Source: an uncultured Bacteroidota bacterium (GTDB lineage Bacteria > Bacteroidota > Bacteroidia > Chitinophagales > Saprospiraceae). From it: 64,000 nt of DNA. Below are positions 53,099 through 61,671 of the stretch, in pieces. The stretch's first letter is position 1. The number at the start of each line of letters is the position of its first letter. The translations under genes and the position numbers were made by a program. The stretch covers positions 48,605 through 112,604 of the forward strand of contig CALMSX010000092.1 in the NCBI GenBank assembly GCA_937872515.1, written 5' to 3'. The notes beneath the pieces are model-generated. The model ran no database searches, was not told the origin of the DNA, and saw only the letters and a program-made list of their open reading frames with translations.

Positions 53099-56000
53099 AT
53101 GCCGGATAATATTCTTACAGAATATTTCTATAACTACTACACTCCTTCTGTTAATTATAATTCAGTTCGTAGTAAAACGACATATCCAATTGTAGCAGGC
53201 AGTGCTTTAAACATTGTTGAAAATGTCGAATTTACCGATAAATTTGGGAGAACAATTGCACAGATTGGCATAAAGGGTTCTCCTTCTCAGAAAGATGTAT
53301 TAACAGCCTTTGAATATGATAATAAGGGTAGATTGATAAAGGAATATTTACCGGTGGAGACAATTTATAACAATGGTACTTTTATTCCTGTGGGTTCCTC
53401 AAATATTTCTCCAGGTCAGGTTTGGAAATTTAAAGAAAATAAATACGAGTCATCACCACTTTCACGTGTTGTTGAGACAATTCCTGCAGATTGGTACGCA
53501 ACAAAATACGAGTATGGCTTAAATGTTACAAATGATAACGTAAATCAACAGATTAGCGGTACTTACGCAATAGGCAAATTATATAAATATACAACTATTG
53601 ATGAAAATGGTAATAGGACTATTAAGTTTAAGGATTTTTCAGGAAAGCTAATTTGTGAAAGATTGTCGGATTCCGGCGATTTATCTTCTAAACGACGGGA
53701 TACTTATACGCACTATGATAATAAAAATAGGATTCTTAAAGTTCTACCTCCCGATGCGACGATATATACTCCTGAATTAATTTATGAGTATACATATGAT
53801 GATGAAAACAAGTTAACTTCAAAGAAAGTTCCAGGAAAAGGAATAGTTAATTTCTATTATAACAACAGAGATTTAGTCGCTGCTGAGCAAGACGCAAATC
53901 AGGCTGCTTTGAATCCTAAAGAATGGATCGTTTCTTCCTACGATGTGTATGGAAGATTACTTAAAAGTGGATTATATAAAGGAAACACACTTACTGATCT
54001 TCAGAACCCAACATTTACTACTGTTTATAGTGAAAACATCTATGGTACTACAGGTATTGAAATAGATAAGTTGAAGACGCAGAAAACAAATATCCTAGGT
54101 ACAAATAATACTTTGAACAAAACCTATGTATATGACTCTAGAGGTAGGGTTCAAAATATAACTTCTAATAATATTCATAACAATACGGCAAGTGATGTAA
54201 CTGTTTTGTCATACGATAATGGTAATAATTTGCTTTCTGAATCAAAACCAGTTACGGTAACAATTGGTTCCACTTCAACCTATACGATAACAAATTCTTT
54301 TACTTATGATCATAGAGGAAGGACGCTAGACGAAAATTTTAAGTATAATGCTGGAACTGTCGCAACGATTTGCTCAAATGTTTACAATTGGAGAAGTGAT
54401 TTAATTACACAAAAGCAAGGTAAATTTAATGCCACAACTTACCTCCAAAATATTGATTATAGTTATCGCCTAAATGGAATGTTGGAAAAAATAAACCAAT
54501 ATCTTGGTACTTCAACGACTGGCGATTTATTTTACGAAGAGTTGTTTTACGATAATCCAATTTCTGGTACAGGAGCTGTAATTAGAAAAAATGGCGAAAT
54601 TTCAAATATCAAGTGGCAAAGAAGAGGTTCCACTATAATTGGAGGCTTGCATTCATATTCATATAATGAATTTGGAGAGTTGGGAGTTAATAACTACTTT
54701 ACGATTACGGGGGCTACCACTTTTACTTCAACTAATGCTTTTGATGAAACATTCAGTTTTAGTACGGGTAAGTATGGAAAAATTGTAAATCATACAAAAA
54801 ATAATAATATAGGCGCATCGCTGGATAACTTAACTTACAACTATGTAGCGAATAGCCCGCGCACAGCCAATATAAACGACATCAGTGGAAATATTCTTGG
54901 GCACAATCAAAACGGCCAGGCTACTTCCGGGAATATTTACACATATGACCTGAATGGAAACCAAAATAAGGATCCCTACAGAGGAGTAACTAATATTACC
55001 TACAATTTTTTAAATTTGCCCACATTAATTGATTTTGGTGGAGGTAAAAAGGTAGAAATGACCTATGATGCTGCTGGTGTAATGTTGACAAAGAAGGTGT
55101 ATAATACTGGGGCTGTATTGGTTGAAAACCGCACTTACAACAATGGAATGGAGTTTGTGGCATACGGCACGGGAAATCAAGTTTTGGAGCTGGTGCACCA
55201 CAGCCAGGGCTATTACAAACCTGCCGTGTCCCGACACATTTATACCATTAAAGACCATTTGGGCAATACACGAATAGTGTACACCGATACCAATAACGAT
55301 GGAAGTATTGCGCAGTCCAGTACAGAGATCCTGGATGAAAATCATTATTACTCTTATGGCATGGAGATGACTGACCCCAGCTGGTACAATGGCACAGAGT
55401 ATAAATACAAGTTCAATGGTATAGAGAGAACAGAAAGCATTGGGTTAAACATTGACTTAGCGCTTTACAGAGGATTAGACCCTGTTTTAGGTAAGTGGTA
55501 TCAGGTTGACCCCAAGGCGGAGGTCATGGGTAACATGAGTCCGTATTGTGCGATGAACAATAACCCTGTAAGTTACAGCGATCCGGAGGGGGATCTTCCT
55601 TTTCTGGCTGTGGTGGCAATTGGCGCAGCAACTGGGATTTTAAGTAACGGATTGGTAAATATTTCCTCTGATCGCAGTTTTTTTGATGGTGCTGGTAAGG
55701 CTGCATTGTGGGGTGGTATTGGAGCAGCGGCAAGTGCAGGAGTAGGGGCAGTATTTGGAGCCTCTGGGGCTTTTGGTCATGAATTTTTGAGAGCTGGCGC
55801 ACATGCTGTGACACAAGGAGGAATTGCTGCAGCCCAGGGTGGCAGTTTTTGGCAAGGAGCTGCTAGTGGAGGTATAGGCTCGGGTATAAGTTCGGGAATT
55901 GCTGCGTTGGGGGGCACAGCGGGTCATCAGATAGTAGGTGGAGGAATTGGTGGTGGCATTGGCTCCACAATGAATGGAGGTAATTTTTGGCAGGGATTTG

Positions 56001-56509
56001 GGCAAGGTATTGCCGTGGGGGCGTTTAATCATGCGTTGCATAGTGGGTATTCAAATCCATGTATTAATTGTGAACTTGCTAGAGCATTGTCAAAGGCAAA
56101 GGGAATAAGTTATCTTGAGGCATTATATTATGTTACTCAGATTGATGTATCTTTTGGAATTGAATTTATTAAAGATGCAATCCATGGTTCAAGTGATTTT
56201 CTAAATTCCTATGTAGAATTAAGAGCAGCAAATACAATAGGAGCAGATAAGTATTTTCATGCGAAAGCAAATTATATCGCAACATCTCGTGGGCCTGGAG
56301 GTGAATGGATGGCAACAAAAATCAGTAATTTTAGAGAGTTTTTTGATGTCAATATTAAAGGAGACCCACTTTCAGCTGCTTTATCTGATCAAAAAGCTAA
56401 TTTTTATGGAAGGAGCCAGGCTATTTTAAATAAAGGCCACTTGTCACAATACAATTATAGGACAAACTTAAAATCAATTATTCCTAATGGATTGCATCCA
56501 AAATATTGA
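53099..56509 (+). CDS. C-terminal half of the Rhs protein: YD repeats, core and variable tip
   Basis: 1136 residues without a signal peptide. A DUF6443-like start (VENVEFTDKFGRTIAQIGIKG ... LTAFEYDNKGRLIKEYLP) is followed by YD/RHS repeats to ~700, the Rhs-associated core at ~715-835 (KDHLGNTRIVYTD ... LALYRGLDPVLGKWYQVDP ... NPVSYSDPEGD), a Gly/Ala-rich hydrophobic segment (~836-980), and a distinct tip from ~982. The tip contains ADKYFHAKANYIATSRGPGG and KGDPLSAALSDQKANFYGRS; from memory similar strings occur at the ends of other Rhs proteins, but I cannot assign an activity. It overlaps the upstream reading frame's continuation exactly (same frame), so export as part of the longer protein is likely if the stop is read through or absent in relatives. 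Confidence 0.85.
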   Translation: MPDNILTEYFYNYYTPSVNYNSVRSKTTYPIVAGSALNIVENVEFTDKFGRTIAQIGIKGSPSQKDVLTAFEYDNKGRLIKEYLPVETIYNNGTFIPVGSSNISPGQVWKFKENKYESSPLSRVVETIPADWYATKYEYGLNVTNDNVNQQISGTYAIGKLYKYTTIDENGNRTIKFKDFSGKLICERLSDSGDLSSKRRDTYTHYDNKNRILKVLPPDATIYTPELIYEYTYDDENKLTSKKVPGKGIVNFYYNNRDLVAAEQDANQAALNPKEWIVSSYDVYGRLLKSGLYKGNTLTDLQNPTFTTVYSENIYGTTGIEIDKLKTQKTNILGTNNTLNKTYVYDSRGRVQNITSNNIHNNTASDVTVLSYDNGNNLLSESKPVTVTIGSTSTYTITNSFTYDHRGRTLDENFKYNAGTVATICSNVYNWRSDLITQKQGKFNATTYLQNIDYSYRLNGMLEKINQYLGTSTTGDLFYEELFYDNPISGTGAVIRKNGEISNIKWQRRGSTIIGGLHSYSYNEFGELGVNNYFTITGATTFTSTNAFDETFSFSTGKYGKIVNHTKNNNIGASLDNLTYNYVANSPRTANINDISGNILGHNQNGQATSGNIYTYDLNGNQNKDPYRGVTNITYNFLNLPTLIDFGGGKKVEMTYDAAGVMLTKKVYNTGAVLVENRTYNNGMEFVAYGTGNQVLELVHHSQGYYKPAVSRHIYTIKDHLGNTRIVYTDTNNDGSIAQSSTEILDENHYYSYGMEMTDPSWYNGTEYKYKFNGIERTESIGLNIDLALYRGLDPVLGKWYQVDPKAEVMGNMSPYCAMNNNPVSYSDPEGDLPFLAVVAIGAATGILSNGLVNISSDRSFFDGAGKAALWGGIGAAASAGVGAVFGASGAFGHEFLRAGAHAVTQGGIAAAQGGSFWQGAASGGIGSGISSGIAALGGTAGHQIVGGGIGGGIGSTMNGGNFWQGFGQGIAVGAFNHALHSGYSNPCINCELARALSKAKGISYLEALYYVTQIDVSFGIEFIKDAIHGSSDFLNSYVELRAANTIGADKYFHAKANYIATSRGPGGEWMATKISNFREFFDVNIKGDPLSAALSDQKANFYGRSQAILNKGHLSQYNYRTNLKSIIPNGLHPKY

Positions 56510-56514
56510 ATAAA

Positions 56515-56859
56515 ATGAAATCATTATTTTCAATTATTGTACTTGTATTGCTGTTTTCTTGTAATGAGACCGTTATTAACAATAAGCAATGGCTGTTGAA
56601 GCAAAAGATTGCCAATGGATTTATTTATGAAATAGATAGCATAGATAAGATTTTATTTAATTTTGATACAAACGAGTTGCAGTTTAGGCTGTGCGTTACC
56701 GAACCAGAAATTTTAAAACGAGATAGAGAAGTAGCTAAATTTTGGTTAATAAGTTACCATGGAAATTTCACAACATTTGTAAATAAACAAAACAAAAGCA
56801 ATATTTTTACCAGGCATTATGTAGAAGGTTGTTTTCAATACAGATTTACAGAAAACTAG
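56515..56859 (+). CDS. Candidate immunity lipoprotein for the main Rhs tip
   Basis: ATG 56515 lies six bases after the Rhs stop; the longer frame starts at a TTG that overlaps it. 114 residues with signal peptide KSLFSIIVLVLLFSC, a clear lipobox. The rest is a small beta-rich domain with no recognised family. Position directly after a toxin-like tip is the standard place for an immunity gene. A lipoprotein suggests protection in the periplasm or at the outer membrane, so the tip may act outside the cytoplasm (inference). Confidence 0.6.
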   Translation: MKSLFSIIVLVLLFSCNETVINNKQWLLKQKIANGFIYEIDSIDKILFNFDTNELQFRLCVTEPEILKRDREVAKFWLISYHGNFTTFVNKQNKSNIFTRHYVEGCFQYRFTEN

Positions 56860-56963
56860 GTTTAATTGAACAAAATTTCAATTTATATATCGCTTAATCA
56901 TATGAGCAAAATCAATTTACCACATTAAAAAGAAATGTAGACTTTGACATTTACCCTCTATGA

Positions 56964-57713
56964 TTATACCATCAAAGACCATTTGGGCAATACACGAATA
57001 GTGTACACCGATGCCAATAACGATGGAAGTATTGCGCAGTCCAGTACAGAGATCCTGGATGAAAATCATTACTACTCTTATGGCATGGAGATGACTGACC
57101 CTAGCTGGTACAATGGCACAGAGTATAAATACAAGTTCAATGGTACAGAGAGAACAGAAAGCCTTGGGTTATGTATCGATCTGGCTTTGTACCGTGGGCT
57201 GGATCCCGTGTTGGGGAAATGGTATCAGGCTGATCCAAAGGCAGAGTCTATTGGCTATATGAGTCCTTATTGTTCAATGGGTAATAATCCAGTTTCAAAT
57301 GTTGACCCTGAAGGAGATTGGATTCATATTGCAATTGGAGCAGCAGTAGGCGGCTTATTTAACTTAGACACAAAATTATATCAAGGTAAAGTTGACAATT
57401 TTTGGGACGGAGCAGTGGCATTGGGTATTGGAGCCGTTGCAGGAGTCGTCACCGCAGCTACTGGCGGAGCCGCTATACCCAAGGGCAGAGTATATTATTG
57501 TCGGATCCATATGTAATGTTAAATGAGGTATATAGTTTGCAATATGAGTTTGTCAGGCTTAATCCAAGAGGAATGCAAGTTATTAAATTTAATCACCCTG
57601 TTGGCATATGTATACAAAAATTTAAAATTTACGGAATTACGAATATGGCAACAATATCGTTTCAAAAAAGTACAGGAAAAATTCACTTTATACCAGCATG
57701 GATAATAGATTAA
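56964..57713 (+). pseudogene. Orphan Rhs cassette 1: core fragment plus frameshifted tip
   Basis: No start of its own. From about 56964 it repeats the Rhs core of the main gene (55236 onward), nearly identical at first and then diverging (YKFNGTERTESLGLCIDLALYRGLDPVLGKWYQADPKAESIG). After NVDPEGDW a new tip begins (IHIAIGAAVGGLFNLDTKLYQGKVDNF). The frame stops at 57516 after GGAAIPKG, while another frame from about 57480 to 57713 reads like the continuation (LNEVYSLQYEFVRLNPRGMQVIKF) and overlaps the next gene by 16 bases as toxin-immunity pairs do. A frameshift near 57480-57510 is therefore likely. It is a displaced tip kept as a recombination donor or relic. Confidence 0.7.
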
Positions 57714-58267
57714 ATATAATAAATGGAAAAATAATTCAGCAATATCTGATAAATAGAAATATGTCGGAAACGGAATTTGATGAATTTATTACTGGAGATG
57801 GATTTTTTGAAGGCATTGGTGACTTAGATATAAGCTATAACTATGATCAATTAATTTCGTCTGCAATAAAATTATTAAATACTAATTCATATGATTTGGA
57901 AATAATACAAACTTTATTAATTAGTTGTGCAATTGATGAAGAAACTGGGTATGCACTTGATGCCATCCTTACTGAAATGAATAGACCAGCATTATATAAT
58001 TTAATCATATGTGGCATTTTTCATAGTTGGCCAAGGGTAAGGTGTTGTTTCTATCAAAATATTAAAGACATTGATGTCATTAACTGTGATATCATACTTT
58101 ATAATTTACTATTGGATGAGCAGAATGCATATGCATTGAGAATAGGTTTGATTGCTTTGAGTGAATTGAATTTATTTTTAGCAAAAAAAATAGCGTTTAA
58201 ACACGAAAATCATTTGGATCCTTATTTAAGGAATATCTGCATTGAATTATCAAATAGACAATTTTAA
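57698..58267 (+). CDS. Candidate immunity protein of orphan cassette 1
   Basis: 189 residues, no signal peptide, acidic. The middle and C-terminal part is a series of amphipathic helices (LLISCAIDEETGYALDAILTE, LYNLIICGIFHSWPRVRCCFYQ, NAYALRIGLIALSELNLFLAKKIA) reminiscent of HEAT/TPR-like immunity proteins. It starts inside the last codons of the preceding tip. Cytosolic location suggests a cytosolic toxin target. No named family recognised. Confidence 0.6.
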   Translation: MDNRLNIINGKIIQQYLINRNMSETEFDEFITGDGFFEGIGDLDISYNYDQLISSAIKLLNTNSYDLEIIQTLLISCAIDEETGYALDAILTEMNRPALYNLIICGIFHSWPRVRCCFYQNIKDIDVINCDIILYNLLLDEQNAYALRIGLIALSELNLFLAKKIAFKHENHLDPYLRNICIELSNRQF

Positions 58268-58361
58268 AAATATTTTGCCATGAATTTTTAATTTCAACCC
58301 TTTGCATAGTAATATTAAACTATTGATCATAGATACTTTTAGTATTAATAATTTCGTTGAA

Positions 58362-58789
58362 TTTTTTTAAATTTGCCCTCAGTAATTGATTTTGTTGGAG
58401 GTAAAAAGGTAGAAATGACCTATGATGCTGCTGGTGTAATGTTGACAGAGAAAATGTATAATACTGGGGCAGTATTGGTTGAAAACCGTACTTACAACAA
58501 TGGATTGGAATTTGTGGCATACGGCGCAGGTAATCAAGTATTGGAGCTGGTGCATGAAAGCCACGAATTTTACAAATCAGGTTGCAAGACTAAGTTAGTA
58601 TTCCAGTTTGGTAATTATGATGCTACAGGATATCTTGCAATAATAGGTGCAAATGCAAGAGCTTTAAGGTACAGTGTTGGCACATCAGGTGGTGTTACCA
58701 TAGCGAAAACTCTATTTGGCTTCAGTACCAACACTAAATTTCTTCCTTCAGCGGCAAATTATGTTTACCGAAGATTTACAGGCAAATGA
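58362..58789 (+). pseudogene. Orphan Rhs cassette 2: upstream core fragment fused to a short tip
   Basis: From 58362 to about 58575 the DNA is a close copy of 55010-55215 of the main Rhs gene (FVGGKKVEMTYDAAGVMLTEK ... AYGAGNQVLELVH). It then switches abruptly to unrelated sequence (SGCKTKLVFQFGNYDATGYLAI ... NYVYRRFTGK). The frame is open from a TTG at 58373 but lacks any promoter-proximal part, so it is a fragment. The core section that normally separates repeats from tip is missing, so this tip was joined by deletion or recombination. Its stop overlaps the next gene by four bases. Confidence 0.7.
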
Positions 58790-59217
58790 AAAGGTATTTA
58801 TATTTTATGCTTATGTTTTTAATTTTTGTGATGCTTTATCGATATCTTAACATTGATATATGTCATACATCAAAAAATTATAGATTTATAGGAAATAATG
58901 GTCAAGCAATTTCCTCAAATATAATTGTAAAAGATGGTCTTTTGAGAATGCAAATTTTAGATAAAAAGTATTATTCCAATATGAAACATCTACCATTCAT
59001 TACCATATTTGAGAAGAAGGCTATTTTTATTAATGAAGGAAACCCAATTAAGCTGTTTAATGATAATTATATCTTTTCGAATAAAAGTAAAAAATTAATA
59101 TATATTAATTCAGTTAGGACCAAAAAGGACACTATTTTTTTTACTGGCTTTAATTTTGCAAATTTGAATTTGGGTGCTGAAAAGGATACTTTTAAAGTTT
59201 ACAAAATTTTTAATTAG
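58786..59217 (+). CDS. Candidate membrane-anchored immunity protein of cassette 2
   Basis: 143 residues with one N-terminal membrane helix (RYLYFMLMFLIFVMLYRYL) and a small extracytoplasmic domain of beta strands. ATGA overlap with the preceding tip indicates translational coupling. No family recognised. As an anchored immunity protein it would act in the periplasm. Confidence 0.55.
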   Translation: MKRYLYFMLMFLIFVMLYRYLNIDICHTSKNYRFIGNNGQAISSNIIVKDGLLRMQILDKKYYSNMKHLPFITIFEKKAIFINEGNPIKLFNDNYIFSNKSKKLIYINSVRTKKDTIFFTGFNFANLNLGAEKDTFKVYKIFN

Positions 59218-59355
59218 TTTTATATTTTTAGCTAAAAGTAGCTAAGTGTAATAATCGTACATGGTTAAGAATAAGTCGAATTGTGAAAATTGTATTTCAC
59301 TCTTTCTTCATAACCTGTCAAACCTTATCAAGACCTGTCCCGCATTAATTGTGGG

Positions 59356-60348
59356 ATCGATCCAAGGGCAGAGATTATGGGCAATATGAGTCCATATTGT
59401 GCTATGAACAATAACCCAGTAAGTTACAGCGATCCTGAGGGGGATCTTCCATTACTGGCTGTTGTGGCAATTGGAGCAGCAACTGGGATTTTAAGCAACG
59501 GATAGGTCAATATTTCCTCTGATCCCAGTTTTTTTGATAGTGCTGATAAAGCTGCATTGTGGGGTGCTATTGGAGCAGCTGTAAGTGCAGGAGTAGGGGC
59601 AGTATTTGGAGCCTCTGGGGCTTTTGGTCATGAATTTTTGAGAGCTGGCGCACATGCTGTGACACAAGGAGGAATTGCTTTAGCCCAGGGTGACAGTTTT
59701 TGGCAAGGAGCTGCTAGTGTAGGTATAGGCTCGGGTATAAGTTCGGCAATTGCTGCGTTGGTGGGCACAGCGGGTCATCAGATAGTAGGTGGAGGAATAG
59801 GTGGTGGCATTGCCTCCTCAATGAATGGCGGTATTTTTTGGCAGGGATTTGGGCAAGGCATTGCCGTGGGGGCGTTTAATCATGCGTTGCATAATGGGTT
59901 GAATGGTAAGGAATCTGGTGATCCGCCAACAAAGCAAGAGCTAAAAGTATGGTTGGAGGGTGAATTTTTGCAAGGAAGGATTTCTAAAATAGAATATATA
60001 AATGCAATTTCACATGTTGATGATGGTCCGTGGGGATTATTTAGTCAGGTAATTTGTAATAACAAGTTTGATCTTGCCATGGCAGCATTTCCTGTCGGTA
60101 AGAAAGGAATGCATGGAAGATATTTTGCAAGCTTAGAACAGTTGAGTGGGTTTGGAAAGGTAATTGCTAGAGGAAAAAATATTGATGATCTCCCAAGATT
60201 AATTGCAAAATATGGTGGAAGGGCAGGAGACTGGAAAAAAGTTGTAAGTAAATCAACTTATGTTGAAAAAAGTGGGTTTAAATTTTCAACACACTGGTAT
60301 GAGAAAGCAGGGATTCGTTTCGAAATAAAAACTGTAATAGGAAGATAA
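59356..60348 (+). pseudogene. Orphan Rhs cassette 3: core end, stop codon, hydrophobic segment and tip
   Basis: Begins within the core (IDPRAEIMGNMSPYCAMNNNP) and follows the main Rhs gene at 55503-56043 closely. A TAG at 59503-59505 replaces a TTG of the main copy (ILSNG-stop-VNISS), so the frame is interrupted; an open frame resumes at 59557. After NHALHNG a new tip follows, ending in PRLIAKYGGRAGDWKKVVSK and FKFSTHWYEKAGIRFEIKT. The GG..DW.K...HWYE pattern resembles, from memory, a C-terminal motif of several contact-dependent toxins; activity not assigned. Its TAA shares a base with the ATG of the next gene. Confidence 0.7.
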
Positions 60349-60728
60349 TGAAAGTAAAATTAATTAAAAACAAAGTAAATTCAAATAAAGATATCATTAT
60401 GATGAATAGTGATACTTCTGAGCTTTTAAAAATCGGCCAAAATTATTATGTATTTGCAATCAGCATAGAATTAGAAGGGGTGTACTTTTATTTATTTGAT
60501 AATTTTTACCTATTTCCTGTTCCTTCTCAAATGTTTGAAATTGTTGAGAGTGATATTCCTGTTCAATGGAAGATAACAAACCAAGATGGAACAATTTTTC
60601 TATGTCCTGATCTATTTAACGAACCCTATTTTTATGACAGATTTTCTGATCATGATATAAGTCTGGTTGAAAAATTCAAATCACTTGCATCCGAAATGTA
60701 TCCCCAACTTAAATATGCTAAATGGTAA
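60348..60728 (+). CDS. Candidate immunity protein of cassette 3
   Basis: 126 residues, cytosolic, starting at TAATG coupled to the tip. Sequence is beta-rich then helical (NYYVFAISIELEGVYFYLFDNFYLFPVPSQM, then SLVEKFKSLASEMYPQL). No family recognised with confidence. A decayed second copy of its C-terminus seems to be present at 61441-61491. Confidence 0.6.
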   Translation: MKVKLIKNKVNSNKDIIMMNSDTSELLKIGQNYYVFAISIELEGVYFYLFDNFYLFPVPSQMFEIVESDIPVQWKITNQDGTIFLCPDLFNEPYFYDRFSDHDISLVEKFKSLASEMYPQLKYAKW

Positions 60729-60740
60729 ATTTTAATTTGT

Positions 60741-60770
60741 CTGGGTCTGGCTTTCTACCGAGGATAAGAT
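60741..60770 (+). pseudogene. Tiny relic of an Rhs core
   Basis: The DNA reads LAFYRG-stop-D against LALYRGLD of the intact core, with similar sequence just before it. It lies directly upstream of an otherwise unpartnered immunity-like gene, as expected if a fourth cassette lost its tip. Confidence 0.4.
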
Positions 60771-60837
60771 GCTTAATAGGGCAACCTGGGCAATCTGGGT
60801 CGTTGCCGGTTGTTAAACATTTTAGTTCTTATAAGTG

Positions 60838-61341
60838 ATGATTAAACTGAAATTTAAAGAAGCTAATCACCTTGTAAAAAGTGTAAATGAATATCGGAGT
60901 ATTGGTGGGTTGCCTGTAAATATAGTATTAGATAAACCCATTTCTGAAAGTTATACATTTGAAACAATTTATATAACTGGAAATGAATTTTTTATTGAAA
61001 TACGTTTTAATGCAGAGACAAAATTATTTAATCAGATTGCTTTTGTTTGCATTGGTAGGTCTTCAGAAGACAAGAGCCTTTTTCAGGTTAAATTTTGTAA
61101 GGAACAAATATTCGACTGCTATTTAGATTATGCTGTGCAAGAAGAAGGAGAAATGATAACTGATGTTTCTTTGGTTAAATCAGAAAATAATTTAATTTTT
61201 AAAATCAATGATTATGATAAAACTGAAATTTATTTCGTTGCTGAAAACGTCATATTTAGAGTTAATCAGGATAATTATCTTTGTGAAATTATTGTACTTG
61301 ACCAAAAGGAACTACTTGACATAGTTAGTTTAGCCCATTAA
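60838..61341 (+). CDS. Orphan immunity-like protein
   Basis: 167 residues from ATG 60838 (a GTG lies one codon earlier). Cytosolic, alternating strands (LPVNIVLDKPISESYTFETIYI, FFIEIRFNAETKLFNQIAFVCIG, NLIFKINDYDKTEIYFVAENVIFRV) with a C-terminal helix. No family recognised. No complete tip precedes it, only the core relic at 60741, so it looks like an immunity gene retained after loss of its toxin. Confidence 0.55.
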   Translation: MIKLKFKEANHLVKSVNEYRSIGGLPVNIVLDKPISESYTFETIYITGNEFFIEIRFNAETKLFNQIAFVCIGRSSEDKSLFQVKFCKEQIFDCYLDYAVQEEGEMITDVSLVKSENNLIFKINDYDKTEIYFVAENVIFRVNQDNYLCEIIVLDQKELLDIVSLAH

Positions 61342-61440
61342 ATTGGCGGATACATGCTTGACTAAAAATATTGTAATATAGGATTGGAATAGCGAAAAAA
61401 ACTATTTAATGTATATTTTTATGTTAAATCAGATCAGATT

Positions 61441-61491
61441 AAATCCCTATCACAAGAAATTTATCCAAATTTACGTTTATGGGTATGTAGG
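61441..61491 (+). pseudogene. Possible decayed copy of the cassette 3 immunity C-terminus
   Basis: Translates to KSLSQEIYPNLRLWVCR, which resembles KSLASEMYPQLKYAKW at the end of the protein encoded at 60348-60728. Frame is short and broken on both sides. The rest of 61342-61500 shows no gene. Confidence 0.3.
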
Positions 61492-61500
61492 AATTATTCT

Positions 61501-61671
61501 ATGAACAAATATAACCCAAAAATTCACCACCGTAGATCCATCCGTTTGAAAGGGTACGATTATTCCCAGGCAGGGCTGTATTTTATTACGATTTGTTGTC
61601 AGGATAGGACGTATATGGATGGGGATATAATATTAGCTCAGGGTTTAACTATTTTTCAAATGATAATTTGA
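61501..61671 (+). pseudogene. 5' fragment of a RAYT (REP-associated Y1) transposase
   Basis: The frame from ATG 61501 gives NPKIHHRRSIRLKGYDYSQ followed by AGLYFITICCQDRTYM, the conserved N-terminus of IS200-like REP-associated tyrosine transposases. Homology stops after about 43 residues, before the HUH motif, and the frame then reads random residues to a TGA at 61669-61671. It abuts the tip ORF that follows. It is a dead relic, not an active element. Confidence 0.7.

Noticed and set aside
57523..57705. 60-codon ORF in the original frame of cassette 1
   Set aside because: The overlapping alternative frame reads more like protein and is placed to overlap the immunity-like gene as expected for the tip.
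61501..61671. Active insertion sequence at the RAYT fragment
   Set aside because: The coding similarity stops after about 43 residues, before the catalytic HUH and tyrosine motifs, and no terminal repeats are visible.
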